In this document: positions 8,421-16,123 of the stretch, piece by piece
Layout: each line of letters begins with the position of its first letter
Position numbering within the stretch: the first letter of the stretch is position 1
Origin: Enterobacterales bacterium
GTDB taxonomy: Bacteria > Pseudomonadota > Gammaproteobacteria > Enterobacterales > Enterobacteriaceae
NCBI GenBank assembly: GCA_015654745.1
Contig: JAATGH010000360.1
Span: 1-51,636, forward strand
Length of the DNA: 51,636 nt
Reading direction: 5' to 3'
Made by a program: the position numbers and the translations under genes
Notes under the pieces: generated by a model
Databases searched by the model: none
The model's input: only the letters and a program-made list of their open reading frames with translations
Told to the model about the DNA's origin: nothing

Positions 8421-8648
8421 TCATGACGACAATATTACCTCCGCTTTGGTTTCCTCAGCATAAAATTCGGTCATCCGTTGGAATTTGCGCAAGGCCTCTC
8501 GACCGTCAACGGCCATGATATGAATACGCGAAAGATAAAAACCCTGCAATAACACCGCGCGGATAATGGCGCCGGCGTCCGGATCACCTAGGGATTGTGG
8601 TGTCACCACCTCGCCCTTTAGCAAAAAAATAAAATGTTGTTTTGGCAT
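8421..8648 (-). CDS. Small conserved-looking protein upstream of the CYTH gene
   Basis: A 75-residue soluble protein with no family I recognise. The start at 8648 is supported by CGGAG six bases upstream; the frame is open seven codons further. It begins with a hydrophobic strand (M-P-K-Q-H-F-I-F-L-L-K-G) and ends with a helical, charged segment. It is co-directional with the CYTH gene and separated by fewer than 30 bases, so the two are probably co-transcribed. It may be a partner or regulator of the CYTH enzyme, but that is only context. Confidence 0.6.
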   Translation of the reverse strand: MPKQHFIFLLKGEVVTPQSLGDPDAGAIIRAVLLQGFYLSRIHIMAVDGREALRKFQRMTEFYAEETKAEVILSS

Positions 8649-8792
8649 CGTCAGCTCCGGATTAAGCACTGTTAGCGCCCAGCATAAAGGTGGGGGTTAT
8701 CACAGTGAGGCGGGTTATGGTACGAAAGCAGTAGATACCGAAAAGCGATCGAAATATAATCACTTAAATTCTGCTATCGATAACTAAATGGA

Positions 8793-9674
8793 ATGGAAAC
8801 TCGTTTATTGCGGGCATTTATCTTATTGGCCGAAACGCGCAGCTATCGCACGGCGGCGCAGCGGCTATTCATTACCCAACCCGCGCTGACAAAACAGATC
8901 AAGACGCTGGAAAACACCTTGGGATTAACGCTGTTTACCCGGGGTAGACACGGCGCGCAGCTGACTCATCCTGGGGAGTTGCTGCTGGAGAAAGCCCGCG
9001 AGGTGATAGCGCAAACGACCGCGCTGCGCGACTATGCACGCGACGTGGCGAAGGGGACCACCGGGAAACTTAACATCGGCTTTGGCATCTCGGGGATCGC
9101 TATCCTGCCCGCGCTGGTGGCCCGCTTTCGTATTGCCTACCCGGACGTCGTGGTAAGTCTCGAAGATATTTCGTCATCGCAACAAGCCGCGCTGCTTCTA
9201 TCCGGCCAGCTACAGCTGGCGTTTATGCGCCTGCCGGCAGCCCCTCCCTTGACCGGTCAAAAACTGGTGCATGAAACGCTGGTGCTGGCGGTCAAAAGCC
9301 GTTCGGCGCTGATGCGCCGGTTGACGGATAGCCGGGATTACCGGATTTTTGATTCACTGCCGTTGATTCAGCTGTTGCCCGACAATGGGCCAGGCCTGTT
9401 CCGACAGGTCGAACAGTTTCTGGCGGTGAATCATGCCACCCCGGATATTGTGCAGCAGACCAAGGATATGCAAACCCTGCTGGCGCTGGTTGCCGCGGAC
9501 GTAGGCGTTGCTATCGTGCCGGCAAGCGCAATGCATATTGCCCCGGTCGGGGTCGATATGATTCCGCTCCAGGGCCCTTATAGCCAATGGGACGTGGGGA
9601 TGGTATGGCATTCCGCACGGGCCGATCCGCTGCGCGAACTGTTTATGGCGATAGTCGCAAGCACCCCCCGCTGA
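8793..9674 (+). CDS. LysR family transcriptional regulator
   Basis: A 293-residue LysR-type regulator. The winged helix-turn-helix occupies residues 1-60 (R-S-Y-R-T-A-A-Q-R-L-F-I-T-Q-P-A-L-T-K-Q), followed by a linker helix and a periplasmic-binding-protein-like effector domain with the usual K-L-N-I-G-F-G start at residue 91. It is divergent from the small gene/CYTH pair and precedes dcuA on the same strand by 327 bases. It may control dcuA in response to a dicarboxylate, or its divergent neighbours. The effector cannot be read from sequence. Confidence 0.88.
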   Translation: METRLLRAFILLAETRSYRTAAQRLFITQPALTKQIKTLENTLGLTLFTRGRHGAQLTHPGELLLEKAREVIAQTTALRDYARDVAKGTTGKLNIGFGISGIAILPALVARFRIAYPDVVVSLEDISSSQQAALLLSGQLQLAFMRLPAAPPLTGQKLVHETLVLAVKSRSALMRRLTDSRDYRIFDSLPLIQLLPDNGPGLFRQVEQFLAVNHATPDIVQQTKDMQTLLALVAADVGVAIVPASAMHIAPVGVDMIPLQGPYSQWDVGMVWHSARADPLRELFMAIVASTPR

Positions 9675-10001
9675 TTTAACGACGATCGGCCGTTCTTCCC
9701 AACCAAGACCTCCCGCTTTCCCGCCCCCCTCGGCCCCGATTGGGGTTGGCTGACTTCATTGCTGGATAATTGTGAGCGCAAACGCAGATATCGAATCGTT
9801 TCAATATGGCGCGGCCGTATAGTGATCTCACAGTCAGTATTGCCACATAACCAGCATATGATTAGGCCAATATCTCAATTTACGGTGGATATGGTTGGTA
9901 TTTGGCCAATAGGCAATATTTTACGCACCAGCTCACCGGGGATTGACATTTTTGCAACCGATTTTCCCAAGGAGATTTATTATGTCAAACGGGGTCATTT
10001 T
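9675..10001 (+). promoter_or_regulatory. Upstream region of dcuA
   Basis: This 327-base gap separates the LysR gene from dcuA. It contains AT-rich stretches suited to a promoter, and a sequence TTGACATTTTTGCAA around 9945 that partly resembles an FNR-type half-site pair but does not match the consensus. FNR control of dcu genes is known in enterobacteria, but I cannot confirm a site. A leader ORF lies at the right end. Confidence 0.35.
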
Positions 10002-10008
10002 ATGTTAA
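9982..10008 (+). CDS. Eight-codon leader ORF overlapping the dcuA start
   Basis: ATG 9982 has an ideal ribosome binding site, AAGGAG at 9969-9974 with seven bases of spacing. It encodes M-S-N-G-V-I-L-C and stops at TAA 10006-10008, a few bases inside dcuA, whose ATG is at 10002. The dcuA start itself has only a poor GGGG element. The arrangement suggests that ribosomes loading at 9982 terminate and restart at 10002. A small insertion that moved the original start out of register would look the same. Confidence 0.5.
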   Translation: MSNGVILC

Positions 10009-11303
10009 TCCTCGAGCTTATCATCGTACTGCTCGCCATCTTTCTCGGCGCGCGATTAGGCGGCATCGGCATCGGTTTTGCCGGAGGTATCGGAGTACTG
10101 GCGCTGGCGATCATCGGTGTGCATCCGGGCAGTATTCCCTTTGACGTTATTTCAATCATCATGGCGGTTATCGCGGCGATTGCCGTGATGCAGGTCGCCG
10201 GCGGTATGGACTACCTAGTACAGCAAACTGAAAAGATTTTGCGGAAAAATCCGCGCCATATCACGATCCTCGCGCCCATAGTGACCTATTTTTTGACCAT
10301 TTTTGCCGGCACCGGCAATATTTCCCTTTCCGCGCTGCCCGTGATTGCCGAAGTGGCTAAAGAACAAGGCATCAAGCCGTGTCGACCGCTGTCCACCGCG
10401 GTGGTTTCGGCGCAAATCGCCATTACCGCATCGCCTATTTCAGCGGCGGTCGTGTATATGGCGTCGGTCATGGAACCACGTGGGGTGAATTATCTTCATC
10501 TACTGATGGTACTGATTCCTTCCACTTTTTGCGGTGTAGTGCTGATGTCGATACTGGTCAGCAAATTGTTTAATTCGAAGCTATCCACCGACCCGGTTTA
10601 TTTAAAACGTCTGGAAGATGGACTGGTTGCGCTGCGCGGCGACCAGATCATTACCCTACAGCCACGGGCTAAACTGTCCGTTTTATTGTTTCTGGCCGGC
10701 GTGTTAAGCGTCGTGGTCTACGCCATCATCAATAGTCCGGGGCTGGGGCTGGTCGTGACTCCGCTCATGACCACCACCAGCGCGATTTTAATCATTATGC
10801 TGAGCGTCGCGACGTTGACCACCCTGCTTTGCTCCGCCAGCACCGATGCCGTACTCACTTCAAGCACCTTTAAAGCCGGCATGAGCGCCTGTATTTGTAT
10901 CCTGGGCGTGGCCTGGCTGGGTGATACTTTTGTGCAGGCGAACCTTCCCTGGATCAAGGAAACGGCCGGCGGCGTGATCCAACATCACCCTTGGCTGCTG
11001 GCGGTGATTTTCTTTTTCTGTTCCGCCCTGCTCTACTCACAGGCGGCCACGGCCAAAGCCTTGATGCCTATGGCGCTGGCGCTGAACGTCACCCCGCTTA
11101 CCGCAGTGGCGTCCTTTGCCGCGGTGTCGGGGCTGTTTATCCTGCCCACCTACCCTACCCTGGTCGCGGCGGTACAGATGGACGATACCGGCACCACACG
11201 CATCGGGCGCATGGTATTTAATCATCCGTTTTTTATCCCCGGCACCATCGGCGTGACGTTTTCCGTTCTGCTGGGATTTTTATTCGGCGGCATGATATTG
11301 TGA
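10002..11303 (+). CDS. dcuA: Anaerobic C4-dicarboxylate transporter DcuA
   Basis: From ATG 10002 the product is 433 residues, the same length as Escherichia coli DcuA, and begins M-L-I-L-E-L-I-I-V-L-L-A-I-F-L-G-A-R-L-G-G as that protein does. It is a polytopic inner-membrane exchanger/uptake system for aspartate, fumarate, malate and succinate, used in anaerobic fumarate respiration and aspartate uptake. Conserved blocks include F-A-G-T-G-N-I-S-L, K-P-C-R-P-L-S-T-A-V-V-S-A-Q-I-A-I and P-T-Y-P-T-L-V-A-A-V-Q-M-D-D-T-G-T-T-R. In E. coli it follows aspA; here aspA is absent and a LysR gene lies upstream. The open frame extends 81 codons upstream but that part is not DcuA. Confidence 0.95.
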   Translation: MLILELIIVLLAIFLGARLGGIGIGFAGGIGVLALAIIGVHPGSIPFDVISIIMAVIAAIAVMQVAGGMDYLVQQTEKILRKNPRHITILAPIVTYFLTIFAGTGNISLSALPVIAEVAKEQGIKPCRPLSTAVVSAQIAITASPISAAVVYMASVMEPRGVNYLHLLMVLIPSTFCGVVLMSILVSKLFNSKLSTDPVYLKRLEDGLVALRGDQIITLQPRAKLSVLLFLAGVLSVVVYAIINSPGLGLVVTPLMTTTSAILIIMLSVATLTTLLCSASTDAVLTSSTFKAGMSACICILGVAWLGDTFVQANLPWIKETAGGVIQHHPWLLAVIFFFCSALLYSQAATAKALMPMALALNVTPLTAVASFAAVSGLFILPTYPTLVAAVQMDDTGTTRIGRMVFNHPFFIPGTIGVTFSVLLGFLFGGMIL

Positions 11304-11320
11304 TCATCAAGGCAAAAAGC

Positions 11321-12259
11321 TTAGCGCTTCACGGCGGCGAGATAGCCGCCCTGTTCCAGGTCCCGGATCAGGCCACATTGCGCCGGACACCACCCCATCC
11401 GCCGCCGGGTCAGGTCGCTGGACGTGGGATTATCCAGCCCGACAAAGTTTGCCAGCCAGCCGAAATGTTCTTGCGCCGCGCCGCCGGGCACCGAGGCCAC
11501 CGGGATACTGAGCAACCGGCCGATGGCGCTGGCAATGTCGCGCATCGGCACCCCTTGCTCGCCGGTCCCGTGCAGTATGGTCCCGGCCGGCGCACGCTCC
11601 AGCGCCAGCCTGAACAACAGCGCCGCATCCAATCGATGCACGGCGGGCCAACGGTTGTCACCCTGATCCACGTAGCCCGATATCCCCTTTTCCTGGGCTA
11701 AATAAATCAGGCGAGGAACGAAGCCGTGACGATCGCCGTCACCATGGACCGACGGTGGCAATCTTAGCACCGACGCGCGCACGCCGCGGGCCGCCAGGGA
11801 TAGCGCCAGCGACTCCGACAGGTTGCGCAACGGCGCGGTTATCGCGGGATCGGGGCCGTCATTCTCGATGCCCAAACGATTAGGCGCCAGCAGCGCGGTA
11901 CCGGAAGCGATAACCAAAGGCCGATCGGAGCCGACGAGCGCCGTCCCCATCGCGTCAATGGCGCGGCGATCGGTTTCGCAGGCGCCCAGAAACGCGGAAA
12001 AAAAATCCTGTCCGGCAGCATTGGCAAAAATATCGTGGTTGAACGCGGTGTGGATCACGCCGTCCGCTCCCTCGGCGCCCTGTTTCAGACTGGCCACATC
12101 CTCTAGCGAGCCGGGTAACACCTCTGCCCCGGCGGCCCTGAGGGCCACGGCGGCATCCTGCGTACGGGCCAAGCCGACCACCTGGTGGCCCGCGCCAAGC
12201 AATTCCCTCACGATGGCCGATCCGATAAATCCCGTCGCCCCAGTGACAAAAACTCGCAT
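11321..12259 (-). CDS. NAD(P)-binding extended SDR / epimerase-like oxidoreductase
   Basis: About 312 residues. The N-terminal Rossmann motif G-A-T-G-F-I-G appears within the first 15 residues, typical of atypical/extended short-chain dehydrogenases and NAD-dependent epimerase-like proteins. The usual Y-x3-K catalytic pair is not evident: the corresponding region reads N-R-L-G-I-E-N-D and L-S-E-S-L-A-L-S, so the chemistry may be altered. ATG 12259 is preferred to 12265 because AGAGGA sits seven bases ahead of it. It diverges from the XRE regulator at 12363, which is the likely controller. The convergent neighbour dcuA ends 18 bases away. Confidence 0.82.
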   Translation of the reverse strand: MRVFVTGATGFIGSAIVRELLGAGHQVVGLARTQDAAVALRAAGAEVLPGSLEDVASLKQGAEGADGVIHTAFNHDIFANAAGQDFFSAFLGACETDRRAIDAMGTALVGSDRPLVIASGTALLAPNRLGIENDGPDPAITAPLRNLSESLALSLAARGVRASVLRLPPSVHGDGDRHGFVPRLIYLAQEKGISGYVDQGDNRWPAVHRLDAALLFRLALERAPAGTILHGTGEQGVPMRDIASAIGRLLSIPVASVPGGAAQEHFGWLANFVGLDNPTSSDLTRRRMGWCPAQCGLIRDLEQGGYLAAVKR

Positions 12260-12362
12260 GTGCATATCCTCTTCAATGGACTGAAAGAATATGCTATAGG
12301 CTTAACGAGTCGTCCAAAAGACGTGACGTTATACTGGTATAAACACTAACAGGCAAACCACC
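12260..12362. promoter_or_regulatory. Divergent promoter region with a small dyad
   Basis: The 103-base gap separates the divergent SDR and XRE genes. TATAC-TG-GTATA at 12330-12341 is a perfect 5-bp inverted repeat and includes TATACT, a good -10 sequence for the XRE gene. Read leftward, TTGGAC (12312-12317) followed by AT-rich TATAGCATAT could drive the SDR gene. Binding of the regulator at the dyad would repress its own promoter; this is inference. Confidence 0.5.
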
Positions 12363-13214
12363 ATGGCGATAACGCAGGATAATAATCCGCTGGGCGACTA
12401 TCTTAAGGATCGCCGCACCAGGCTTGATCCGGCCCGCTTGGGTTATTCAATGACCAGAAGGCGCACGCCCGGCCTACGGCGCGAGGAAGTGGCGCAACGC
12501 GCCAACGTTAGCACCACATGGTATACATGGCTTGAGCAGGGCCGAGAGGGTGCGCCTTCGACCGAGGTTCTTGAGCGGCTGGCCCAGGCGCTGGCCCTGA
12601 CGGAAGCGGAACGCGAGCATCTGTTTATTTTGGCGCAAAACCGGCCCCCCCGGATTCATTATCAGGGAACCCGGGACGTGACGCCGCAGCTGCAGCGTGT
12701 ACTGGATGCACTGGAGTACAGTCCGGCTTTTGTGAAGACGGCCGAATGGGATGTGGTGGCCTGGAATCGGGCCGCCGCCGTCGTACTGACCGATTACGCG
12801 GCGCTGTCGCCCGCACGGCGCAACATCCTGCATCTGATCTTTAGCCAACCGCAAACCCAGGCTCCGATGCCGAACTGGGAAGACGTGGCGCGACTGGTGG
12901 TGGCAACGTTTCGCGCCGAAACCGCCAGAACCGGCGTTACCGCGCGCGCGCAAAGCCTGGTGGCGGAATTGACCCAGTCGTCACCGGCGTTCACGGCATT
13001 ATGGCAGGAACATGCCGTCACCCCTCATGGCGAAGGAACCAAGTACATTCAACATTCGGCGGCAGGCCTGATTGCCCTGGAGTATTCCACGTTTGCGGTG
13101 GCTGAAAAACCTCAGTTGAGTCTGGTCGTCTACAATCCGGCGACGCAAAAAGACCAAAGCGCCGTGGCGGCGCTGCTTGCACACCATGGCGCGGAAGAAT
13201 GGCGCGGGTCATAA
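12363..13214 (+). CDS. XRE-family regulator with MmyB-like ligand-binding domain
   Basis: A 283-residue regulator. Residues about 10-85 form a helix-turn-helix with the R-x-P-G-L-R-R-E-E-V-A-x-R-A-N-V-S family signature, followed by W-Y-T-W-L-E-Q-G-R. The remainder (from V-L-D-A-L-E-Y-S-P-A-F near residue 110) matches the MmyB-like PAS-type domain found in many actinobacterial and proteobacterial regulators. These often sit divergently from a single SDR or oxidoreductase gene that they repress, exactly as here. The ligand is unknown, probably a small hydrophobic molecule or its aldehyde/quinone form. Confidence 0.88.
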   Translation: MAITQDNNPLGDYLKDRRTRLDPARLGYSMTRRRTPGLRREEVAQRANVSTTWYTWLEQGREGAPSTEVLERLAQALALTEAEREHLFILAQNRPPRIHYQGTRDVTPQLQRVLDALEYSPAFVKTAEWDVVAWNRAAAVVLTDYAALSPARRNILHLIFSQPQTQAPMPNWEDVARLVVATFRAETARTGVTARAQSLVAELTQSSPAFTALWQEHAVTPHGEGTKYIQHSAAGLIALEYSTFAVAEKPQLSLVVYNPATQKDQSAVAALLAHHGAEEWRGS

Positions 13215-13523
13215 CCCATAACCGCCCAGCCGGCGCGGCGCGGCGAACGTTTAACGTAGCGGCGCATTAAGCGTTGGACTTGCGCGTTGCGTTATGCGCT
13301 TGAGGAGTCGGCAACGCCGCTGCTTTTTGCTGACATGCACATTATGAAAATAAATTCCGGTCATAATCCACAAAAAAACATCGAAAAGCCAATAACTTAG
13401 TTTATCATTCAAATTTACTGAAACATATCGACAAAATTATTCGGTATCCTATTTTATTAATGAGCGTTATTATTATCCCATCGAAAGCAAATGCTTTCAC
13501 ACGCACACACTAGGATATCAATT
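13215..13523 (+). promoter_or_regulatory. Upstream region of the small exported peptide gene
   Basis: The right half is AT-rich. TCGACA near 13428 and TATTTT near 13450, 16 bases apart, form a plausible promoter. A perfect dyad GAAAGCA-AA-TGCTTTC lies at 13483-13498, between this promoter and the start codon. The left half is GC-rich with no coding frame. Confidence 0.45.
13483..13498. promoter_or_regulatory. 16-bp operator-like palindrome
   Basis: GAAAGCA and TGCTTTC are perfect 7-bp arms around AA. The element ends 25 bases before the ATG of the exported peptide gene and sits just downstream of its probable promoter, where a repressor would block transcription. It could also form an RNA hairpin in the leader. 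No regulator that matches it is recognisable. Confidence 0.5.
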
Positions 13524-13670
13524 ATGAAAAAGACAATCGCAGCTCTGAGCCTGATCGCAGCCATGTTAGTTCCAGCAGTATCAATGGCCGCCGGTGGTGA
13601 CTATCAAACCTACTCCCATACTTACCCAGTAAGCCAGGGCAACACCAACCACGTTAACACTGCAGAATAA
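13524..13670 (+). CDS. 48-residue exported peptide
   Basis: The gene encodes a basic start (M-K-K-T), a hydrophobic core (I-A-A-L-S-L-I-A-A-M-L-V-P-A-V) and a Sec cleavage site near S-M-A-A, leaving a mature peptide of about 25 residues beginning near A-G-G-D-Y-Q. The mature part is polar, with Tyr, His, Ser, Thr and Asn and no cysteine. TAGGAT precedes the start. Codons are those of highly expressed genes (ATC, CTG, GGT, AAC, TAC, GTT, ACC). It has its own dyad upstream and a strong terminator downstream, so it is a self-standing transcription unit. I recognise no family. Confidence 0.75.
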   Translation: MKKTIAALSLIAAMLVPAVSMAAGGDYQTYSHTYPVSQGNTNHVNTAE

Positions 13671-13712
13671 TGTGCAGGTAAAGTTATACAAAAATTTTCA
13701 TTAATTTACAAA

Positions 13713-13748
13713 CCCGGCTGGGTCCTACTCGCCGGGCTGTTTTTTTTT
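13713..13748 (+). terminator. Rho-independent terminator of the exported peptide gene
   Basis: CCCGGC (13713-13718) pairs with GCCGGG (13731-13736) around a 12-base loop and is followed by CTG and an uninterrupted run of nine or more T residues. It lies 43 bases after the stop codon. This is the clearest terminator in the window. Confidence 0.9.
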
Positions 13749-14002
13749 GATCCGCCCCCCTCCCCGACTCGCCTCTTCCCTTGCATCCCGCCACACGTCA
13801 CCCGGACGTTTTGCCACTGATATCCAGAGCAACGTCGCCGCCATATAGCCTACGTAAATCAAATGATTGCCCACTGCGGTATATAACCGTATAAATAATG
13901 CATCAAAAAAACGTTGGCAAAGCCCTTCGGTGAGCCGTCCCACGTCCCCTAAGTTCCGGGTGACGAACGACGGGGATGTTACAGTGTGCAAGAGGTAGCG
14001 AA
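13749..14002. other. Intergenic region upstream of yddG
   Basis: A minus-strand open frame crosses this region and reads like a short membrane segment, but it runs out through the terminator hairpin and has no start or ribosome binding site of its own, so I do not call it. The promoter of the yddG gene should lie here. Confidence 0.4.
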
Positions 14003-14911
14003 ATGTTTTCAGTGTCACCCCAGGGTAAGGCGACCATGCTGGGCCTGTTAGCTATTTTGCTGTGGAGCAGCACGGTAGGATTGATGCGCAGCGTCAGTGA
14101 ATCGTTGGGACCCATTGGCGGAGCCGCCACCATTTATAGTGTCAGCGCGGTGATTCTGCTGGTATTGGTTGGTTTTCCTTCGCTGCGCTCCTTTCCGCGC
14201 GCCTATTTAATCTGCGGCGGTATTCTGTTCGCCAGTTATGAGATTTTTTTATCGTTGGCGCTAGGCTACGCCAACGATCGCCCGCAGGCGATAGAGATCG
14301 GCATGGTGAATTATCTCTGGCCTAGTTTTACCATTTTACTGGCCGTGGCGTTCAACGGGGAAAAGGCCAATGGTTGGATTGTGCCGGGCCTGCTGCTGTG
14401 CCTGTTCGGCATTGGCTGGATCATGGGGGGCGAAGGAGGCTGGTCGCTGCAGCGTATAGGACATAATATTTTAACCAACCCGCTCAGTTATGGGCTGGCG
14501 TTTTGCGGGGCAATTATTTGGGCGGTCTATTGTAATATCACCAAACGCTGGGCGCGTGGAAAAGACGGCGTTACGCTGTTTTTTATCCTGACGGCGGTAG
14601 CGTTGTGGGTGCAATATGCCTTTAGCCATGAGCCGGGTATGCAGGTGGATTTCCCGGTAACCGTCCGTTTTCTATTGGCGGGCGCCGCCTCGGCGGTGGC
14701 CTATGCGGCGTGGAACAGCGGCATCATGCGCGGCAATTTAATGCTGCTGGCCACCGCGTCCTATTTCACCCCGGTGCTATCATCGCTGGTGGCGGGTCTG
14801 GTATTACATACACAGTTAACGCTCTCTTTTTGGCTCGGCGTGGCGATGGTGACCGCTGGCTCGCTGTTATGCTGGGGCGCTACCCGACAGACCAAAACCC
14901 GCCCCGCCTGA
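14003..14911 (+). CDS. yddG: Aromatic amino acid exporter YddG (DMT family)
   Basis: A 302-residue protein with ten predicted membrane helices and two EamA-type repeats, as in drug/metabolite transporters. It resembles enterobacterial YddG throughout: K-A-T-M-L-G-L-L-A-I-L-L-W-S-S at the N-terminus, G-M-V-N-Y-L-W-P-S near residue 95, and A-Y-A-A-W-N-S-G-I-M-R-G-N in the second repeat. YddG exports phenylalanine, tyrosine, tryptophan and some toxic analogues across the inner membrane. ATG 14003 has AGAGG well placed upstream; ATG 13976 in the same frame does not. It converges on the operon ending at 14971. Confidence 0.92.
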   Translation: MFSVSPQGKATMLGLLAILLWSSTVGLMRSVSESLGPIGGAATIYSVSAVILLVLVGFPSLRSFPRAYLICGGILFASYEIFLSLALGYANDRPQAIEIGMVNYLWPSFTILLAVAFNGEKANGWIVPGLLLCLFGIGWIMGGEGGWSLQRIGHNILTNPLSYGLAFCGAIIWAVYCNITKRWARGKDGVTLFFILTAVALWVQYAFSHEPGMQVDFPVTVRFLLAGAASAVAYAAWNSGIMRGNLMLLATASYFTPVLSSLVAGLVLHTQLTLSFWLGVAMVTAGSLLCWGATRQTKTRPA

Positions 14912-14970
14912 ACGGGACGGTAACACGACAGGCGGCCCGGATCTTTTCAGGCCGGTGCGCCGTGCCGGTG

Positions 14971-16056
14971 TCATAACCTTCCGGCCAGTGTTTCCACCCG
15001 GGTTATCGCCGCACGCAGGCTGGCCGCGGTAATGGTGGCCGGCATATTGTCCATGTCCGGCGCCTGTATCGCGGCGGTGATGATATCCTCCAGTTCCGCA
15101 GCGTCCAATGGCGCAATGTCGCTTAACCGCAGCGGTACCGAGCAGGCTTTTGCCAACGCCAGCGCTTCCAGCATTTCAGCGTCGGAACGGTTTTCGAGCG
15201 CCAGCAGACATAGATTACCGAAACCCACCAGCAGGCCGTGGCCAAAATTACAGGTCTTATCGCAAACGGTAAAACCTTCATAGATAGCGTGCGCGGCGGC
15301 GGCATGGGCACCGTTGCTCATCAGCGACGTCAGTCCGGCAAAGGTGAAAATGGCATCCAACACCTGGTCCAGCGCCGGACTGGCTTTGGCCTCGCGCACC
15401 GCCTGGCAGGCCGCCGCGCCATAGGTGACGATCACATCATAGCAAATCAGGCTATTGGCTTGAGAAGACCGGGCGATCCCCACCAGCGCGTCGTTTTGGT
15501 GGCTGATGGCACGAAATTCGTACCACTTCGCCAACGTATCGCCAAGCCCGGCCGCCAGCCAGCGCAGCGGCGCCCGCGCCAGGACATCACTGTCGATCAA
15601 CACCGCCGCCGGCGCCTGCGCCAACGGATAAAGATCGCGAAAGCGGCCGTCATCATGATAACGGATACTTAACGGGGTGACCGCGGCGCAGGTCGCGGCA
15701 ATAGTCGGCACCGTCACCACGGGCACGCGGGCGGCGATACCCACCGCCTTACAGGTATCCAACGCTTTGCCGCCGCCGACGCCAATAATCAGGTCGATCT
15801 GCTGTTCCAGCACCCGCTGCGTTAGACGCCGGATCTGGGTGTCGCTGCATTCGCCACCAAACCATTCGCTTCCCACCAGCGTAACCGGCCCGTTGGCTAA
15901 TTGGCGCTTTACCATGTCACCTATTGACGCTAACGCCCGATGGCCGCCAATCACGAGCGCGCGTTGGCCCAAGCGCCGGCAAACCTCGCCTAGACGAGAC
16001 AGCGCGCCTGGCCCGCGCAATATTTGCGCCGGGAAAATGAGGGTTTGTGTTTGCAT
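14971..16056 (-). CDS. Iron-containing alcohol dehydrogenase family protein (HcxA/GldA-like)
   Basis: About 361 residues, the usual length for GldA-type dehydrogenases. The NAD-binding G-V-G-G-G-K-A-L-D-T motif is near residue 95 and P-T-I-A-A-T-C-A-A-V-T-P-L-S follows. Metal ligands are expected at the Asp of G-L-G-D-T-L-A-K-W-Y-E and the His residues of A-A-H-A-I-Y-E-G and F-G-H-G-L. The pattern is closest to Escherichia coli HcxA (YbdH), which reduces 2-oxo acids to 2-hydroxy acids, and to glycerol dehydrogenases. It is the last gene of the lyase/ABC operon, 52-68 bases after the MmgE/PrpD gene, and may reduce or oxidise a carbonyl product of the pathway. ATG 16071 is an alternative start. 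Confidence 0.86.
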   Translation of the reverse strand: MQTQTLIFPAQILRGPGALSRLGEVCRRLGQRALVIGGHRALASIGDMVKRQLANGPVTLVGSEWFGGECSDTQIRRLTQRVLEQQIDLIIGVGGGKALDTCKAVGIAARVPVVTVPTIAATCAAVTPLSIRYHDDGRFRDLYPLAQAPAAVLIDSDVLARAPLRWLAAGLGDTLAKWYEFRAISHQNDALVGIARSSQANSLICYDVIVTYGAAACQAVREAKASPALDQVLDAIFTFAGLTSLMSNGAHAAAAHAIYEGFTVCDKTCNFGHGLLVGFGNLCLLALENRSDAEMLEALALAKACSVPLRLSDIAPLDAAELEDIITAAIQAPDMDNMPATITAASLRAAITRVETLAGRL

Positions 16057-16123
16057 GTACGGCTTCTCCATTTATGGTCTGTATTTAGGGTGTAGCATAA
16101 TGATGTGGGATAAAGAAACGCGC

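Noticed and set aside
11300-12284. Several plus-strand frames opposite the SDR gene
   Set aside because: They are shadows of the GC-rich SDR gene on the other strand.
13725-14018. Minus-strand frame with a membrane-like stretch upstream of yddG
   Set aside because: It begins inside yddG, runs out through the terminator hairpin and its T-run, and has no ribosome binding site.
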